DNA of 8,872 bases from Burkholderiales bacterium. Lineage in GTDB: Bacteria > Pseudomonadota > Gammaproteobacteria > Burkholderiales > Burkholderiaceae. The position numbers and the translations under genes were made by a program. A model generated the notes under the pieces. It was not told the origin of the DNA. It saw only the letters and a program-made list of their open reading frames with translations, and did not search any database. Below are positions 6,229 through 8,872 of the stretch, piece by piece (within the stretch, counting starts at the first letter, position 1; every line of letters begins with the position of its first letter). Location of the stretch: positions 1-8,872 of the forward strand of contig CAHJWV010000059.1 in the NCBI GenBank assembly GCA_903643055.1, written 5' to 3'.

Positions 6229-7341
6229 ATGAATTCCTCTGTGTCGCTGGTTGCCAACGATGCGGTTCGCTTGGCCATTGACTGCATGGGCGGTGACCAC
6301 GGGCCCTCTGTGACGCTGCCTGCCTGCCAAGCTTTTCTGGCCGCCCATACGAAGGCTGAATTGATTCTGGTCGGGCGAGCAGAGGCGCTGGCGCCGGCCG
6401 CGAATTGGGCGCGCTGCACCATCGTCGCGGCCACCGAGGTCGTCGAGATGGACGATCCGATCGAGGTGGCATTGCGGCGCAAGAAGGACTCTTCCTTGCG
6501 CATCGCGCTCAGCCAGCTCAAGGCAGGCCCGAATGGCGAGGCCGCGCCTGCCGATGTGTGCGTGTCTGCGGGCAATACCGGCGCCTTGATGGCGCTGGCG
6601 CGCTATCTATTGAAGACATTGGACGGCATTGATCGACCTGCGATTGCCAGCGTGATGCCCAACGAGCGCGATGGATTCACGACGATCCTTGATCTCGGCG
6701 CGAATGTGGATTGCACGCCAGAGCATCTGCTGCAGTTCGCCATCATGGGCAGTGCCTTGGTGACGGCAGTGGAAGGCAAGGCCAGCCCGACGGTGGGTCT
6801 GCTCAACATCGGCGAAGAAATCATCAAGGGCAACGAGACCATCAAGCGTGCCAGCGAACTTCTTCGTGGCGCGGCGGCCGGCGGTCATCTGAATTTCTAC
6901 GGCAACGTGGAAGGCAACGACATCTTCAAGGGCACGACCGATGTGGTCGTCTGCGACGGCTTTGTTGGCAACGTCGCATTGAAGACCGTCGAAGGTATGG
7001 TTGCAACACTGGTCGGTTTCATCAAACAGGAATTCGGGCGCAACATCTTCACCAAGATGGCAGCCGTTGCTGCATTGCCAGTTCTCAAAAGCTTGAAGAA
7101 GCGGATTGATCCGCGCAGATACAACGGCGCGGCGCTTTTGGGCCTGCGTGGTTTGGTGTTCAAGAGCCACGGATCGGCTGATGCCTTTGCTTTCGAGGGT
7201 GCGTTGAATCGCGCTTATGATGCGGCCCGAAATCACCTGCTTGAGCGGGTTCACGATCAGATCAGCGACACCCTTCAAGCCATGCCATCGGCGCCTCACG
7301 CGAACGAGCGGGCCGCGCCAGGTGCCGCTCTAGCCGCATGA
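6229..7341 (+). CDS. plsX: Phosphate acyltransferase PlsX
   Basis: PlsX is a peripheral membrane enzyme that transfers the acyl group of acyl-ACP to inorganic phosphate. The acyl-phosphate product is used by PlsY to start phospholipid synthesis. The 370-residue product carries [10 protein letters not shown] (17-26), SAGNTGALM (113-121), DLGANVDC (155-162), LLNIGEE (191-197), YGNVEGND (224-231), [10 protein letters not shown] (240-249) and [19 protein letters not shown] (300-318), all family hallmarks in order. The last 20 or so residues are an Ala-rich tail beyond the usual end. The start is the least certain point. The ATG at 6229 gives 12 residues before [13 protein letters not shown] at 6241 or TTG at 6205 are alternatives. 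None has a clear ribosome site, and the TTG lies inside the terminator T-tract. The stop overlaps the fabH ATG as ATGA, so these two are coupled. Confidence 0.96.
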   Translation: MNSSVSLVANDAVRLAIDCMGGDHGPSVTLPACQAFLAAHTKAELILVGRAEALAPAANWARCTIVAATEVVEMDDPIEVALRRKKDSSLRIALSQLKAGPNGEAAPADVCVSAGNTGALMALARYLLKTLDGIDRPAIASVMPNERDGFTTILDLGANVDCTPEHLLQFAIMGSALVTAVEGKASPTVGLLNIGEEIIKGNETIKRASELLRGAAAGGHLNFYGNVEGNDIFKGTTDVVVCDGFVGNVALKTVEGMVATLVGFIKQEFGRNIFTKMAAVAALPVLKSLKKRIDPRRYNGAALLGLRGLVFKSHGSADAFAFEGALNRAYDAARNHLLERVHDQISDTLQAMPSAPHANERAAPGAALAA

Positions 7342-8330
7342 CATCACCTTCATCCGCACGATATTCACGCATCACCGGCACGGGAAGTTTTCTCCCACCT
7401 CGTCGCGTCAGCAACGTTGAATTGGCGGCTGAATTGGCGGCCAGGGATGTCGAGACTTCTGATGATTGGATCGTGGCACGCACCGGCATCCGGGCGCGCT
7501 ACTTCGCCGAAGCCGACGTGCCATGCAGCGATCTGGCAACCGCCGCGGCGCGTCATGCGGTTGATGCTGCGGGGCTGGATGTTTCGCAAATCGACCTGAT
7601 CATCGTGGCCACGTCGACGCCTGACATGGTGTTTCCGTCGACCGCCTGCATTGTCCAACGCAAGCTGGGCATTCAAGGCTGCGCAGCCTTTGATGTGCAA
7701 GCGGTGTGTTCGGGCTTTGTTTATGCACTGACCGTTGCGGATTCGATGATTCGAACGGGTGCTGCCAGCAAGGCGCTTGTCATTGGCGCGGAGGTCTTCT
7801 CACGCATTCTCGATTTTACCGACAGAACCACCTGCGTGCTGTTTGGCGATGGTGCCGGTGCTGTGGTGCTGGAGGCGAGCGATACGCCCGGCATTCTTGC
7901 AACGGAGTTGCATGCTGATGGACGCTATGCAGACATCCTGTGCACGCCAGGTTCCGTGTCGGGCGGCAAGGTGCTGGGCGATCCTTTCTTGAAGATGGAT
8001 GGCCAGGCCGTTTTCAAGTTGGCAGTTGGCGTGCTTGAAGAGGTGGCGCGCTCGGTGCTGGTGAAGGCGGGTCGCTCGGACGGCGACATCGACTGGTTGA
8101 TTCCGCATCAGGCCAACATCCGCATCATGCAAAGCACGGCGAAGAAGCTGAAGCTTCCGCTCGACAAGCTGATCGTCACCGTCGACGAACACGGCAATAC
8201 CTCAGCGGCTTCGATCCCGCTTGCGCTTGATACCGCCGTGCGTGCCGGCACCATTCGCCCTCATGACACAGTCATGCTCGAAGGCGTGGGTGGTGGGTTC
8301 ACCTGGGGCGCCGTTCTGCTCGATTTTTGA
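7338..8330 (+). CDS. fabH: Beta-ketoacyl-ACP synthase III (KAS III)
   Basis: FabH condenses acetyl-CoA with malonyl-ACP to acetoacetyl-ACP, starting type II fatty acid synthesis. The 330-residue product has the full catalytic triad of the family: Cys124 in [10 protein letters not shown] (122-131), His257 in PHQAN (256-260) and Asn287 in EHGNTSAA (284-291). Also present are [12 protein letters not shown] (41-52), the CoA-binding segment, [10 protein letters not shown] (170-179), and the C-terminal [10 protein letters not shown] (316-325). Start and length fit the family, and the ATG overlaps the plsX stop by four bases without a distinct ribosome site. fabD follows after 40 bases. A 12-base tandem duplication near the 5' end adds a repeated Glu-Leu-Ala-Ala. 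It is in frame, in a surface helix region, and does not disturb any motif. Confidence 0.97.
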   Translation: MTSPSSARYSRITGTGSFLPPRRVSNVELAAELAARDVETSDDWIVARTGIRARYFAEADVPCSDLATAAARHAVDAAGLDVSQIDLIIVATSTPDMVFPSTACIVQRKLGIQGCAAFDVQAVCSGFVYALTVADSMIRTGAASKALVIGAEVFSRILDFTDRTTCVLFGDGAGAVVLEASDTPGILATELHADGRYADILCTPGSVSGGKVLGDPFLKMDGQAVFKLAVGVLEEVARSVLVKAGRSDGDIDWLIPHQANIRIMQSTAKKLKLPLDKLIVTVDEHGNTSAASIPLALDTAVRAGTIRPHDTVMLEGVGGGFTWGAVLLDF

Positions 8331-8370
8331 GCCAGCCGCTCCTGTTTTGATTTGCTGCGAGAGCATCGCC

Positions 8371-8872
8371 ATGACTCCATTTGCATTCGTTTTTCCCGGG
8401 CAGGGTTCGCAGGCCGTTGGCATGCTGGACGCTTGGGGCGATCACCCTTCCGTTCGCGATACGTTGGCCGAGGCGGCTGAAGCCCTGGGTGAAGATGTCG
8501 CCGGGATCATTGCCCAAGGTCCCAAGGAAACGCTGGATCTGACGGCCAATACCCAGCCCTACATGTTGACGGCAGGTGTTGCTTGCCTGCGTGCCTGGCT
8601 GGCCGAAACGGGCGCGCAACCTGCCGTTGTGGCTGGGCACTCGCTGGGCGAATACACGGCGCTGGTGGCAGCGGGCAGCTTGAGCTTGAGCGAAGCGCTG
8701 CCACTGGTTCGCTTTCGCGCGCAAGCGATGCAAGAGGCGGTGCCCGCAGGGCAGGGCAGCATGGCCGCCATCCTGGGGCTCGATGCCCAGACCGTTCGCG
8801 ATGGCTGTGCGGAAGTCTCGGCCACGGTTGGTGAGTCGGTGGAAGCGGCCAATTTCAATGATCCGAAGCAGA
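8371..8872 (+). CDS. fabD: Malonyl-CoA-ACP transacylase, N-terminal part (runs off the right edge)
   Basis: FabD transfers malonyl from malonyl-CoA to acyl carrier protein, supplying the extender unit for FabH and the elongating synthases. The first 167 residues are present, of roughly 310. MTPFAFVFPGQGSQ holds the GQGSQ oxyanion segment (10-14), and GHSLGEY (89-95) the nucleophile Ser91. PLVRFRAQAMQ carries the malonate-binding arginine at about 116, GQGSMAAILGL (127-137) follows, and NFNDPKQ near the edge matches the family's NxNxPxQ. The ATG at 8371 follows a weak GAGAG ribosome site seven bases upstream. Its position 40 bases after fabH fits the plsX-fabH-fabD operon; fabG and acpP would be expected next. 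The C-terminal half, with the catalytic histidine, is outside the window. Confidence 0.96.
   Translation, partial: MTPFAFVFPGQGSQAVGMLDAWGDHPSVRDTLAEAAEALGEDVAGIIAQGPKETLDLTANTQPYMLTAGVACLRAWLAETGAQPAVVAGHSLGEYTALVAAGSLSLSEALPLVRFRAQAMQEAVPAGQGSMAAILGLDAQTVRDGCAEVSATVGESVEAANFNDPKQ

Noticed and set aside
6607..7299. Minus-strand open frame (230 codons) opposite plsX
   Set aside because: It is antisense to conserved PlsX motifs, with no domain-like content of its own.
1..8872. CRISPR array, tRNA/rRNA gene, insertion sequence, toxin-antitoxin or defence system
   Set aside because: No spaced direct repeats, cloverleaf, terminal inverted repeats, transposase, nuclease or small paired genes were seen; nearly all of the DNA is accounted for by conserved metabolic and RNA-related genes.

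Overview
This window looks like a chromosomal segment of a moderately GC-rich betaproteobacterium, most likely in the Burkholderiales. That placement rests on protein character and gene order (maf/yceF divergent from yceD-rpmF-plsX-fabH-fabD). I cannot name a genus from sequence alone. Nothing points to a plasmid, phage or recent insertion: I see no transposase, integrase, tRNA, CRISPR array or large repeat.

Left part (1-2212, minus strand): three dTDP-L-rhamnose genes read right to left as rfbB, rfbD, rfbA. rfbB and rfbD overlap by 4 bases and rfbD is 20 bases from rfbA, so they form a tight operon. rfbA runs off the left edge. Together they carry glucose-1-phosphate through dTDP-glucose to the 4-keto intermediate and then perform the final reduction to dTDP-rhamnose. 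The epimerase gene (rfbC) is not in the window. These genes are usually the edge of an O-antigen or exopolysaccharide locus.

Middle part (2213-5199): a 112-base divergent spacer separates rfbB from a plus-strand DEAD-box RNA helicase of the RhlE type. This gene converges, over a 47-base gap holding a small stem-loop, on a minus-strand pair. The pair is a Maf/YceF nucleotide pyrophosphatase followed, with a 4-base overlap, by an RsmI-like SAM-dependent methyltransferase paralogue of unknown substrate.

Right part (5258-8872, plus strand): yceD (DUF177), rpmF (ribosomal protein L32), plsX, fabH and the first part of fabD. This is the classic cluster linking ribosome assembly to fatty acid and phospholipid synthesis. 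FabH makes the first acetoacetyl-ACP, FabD supplies malonyl-ACP, and PlsX turns finished acyl-ACP into acyl-phosphate for phospholipid synthesis. The two gaps around rpmF are the richest non-coding DNA in the window. The yceD-rpmF gap has a palindrome with a promoter-like -10 in its loop, then further hairpins that could mask or free the rpmF ribosome binding site. The rpmF-plsX gap has a strong intrinsic-terminator-like hairpin ending 16 bases before plsX.

I found no convincing undescribed multi-gene system. The items most worth a second look are the terminator or attenuator ahead of the fatty acid genes, the structured rpmF leader, and the uncharacterised RsmI-like paralogue.
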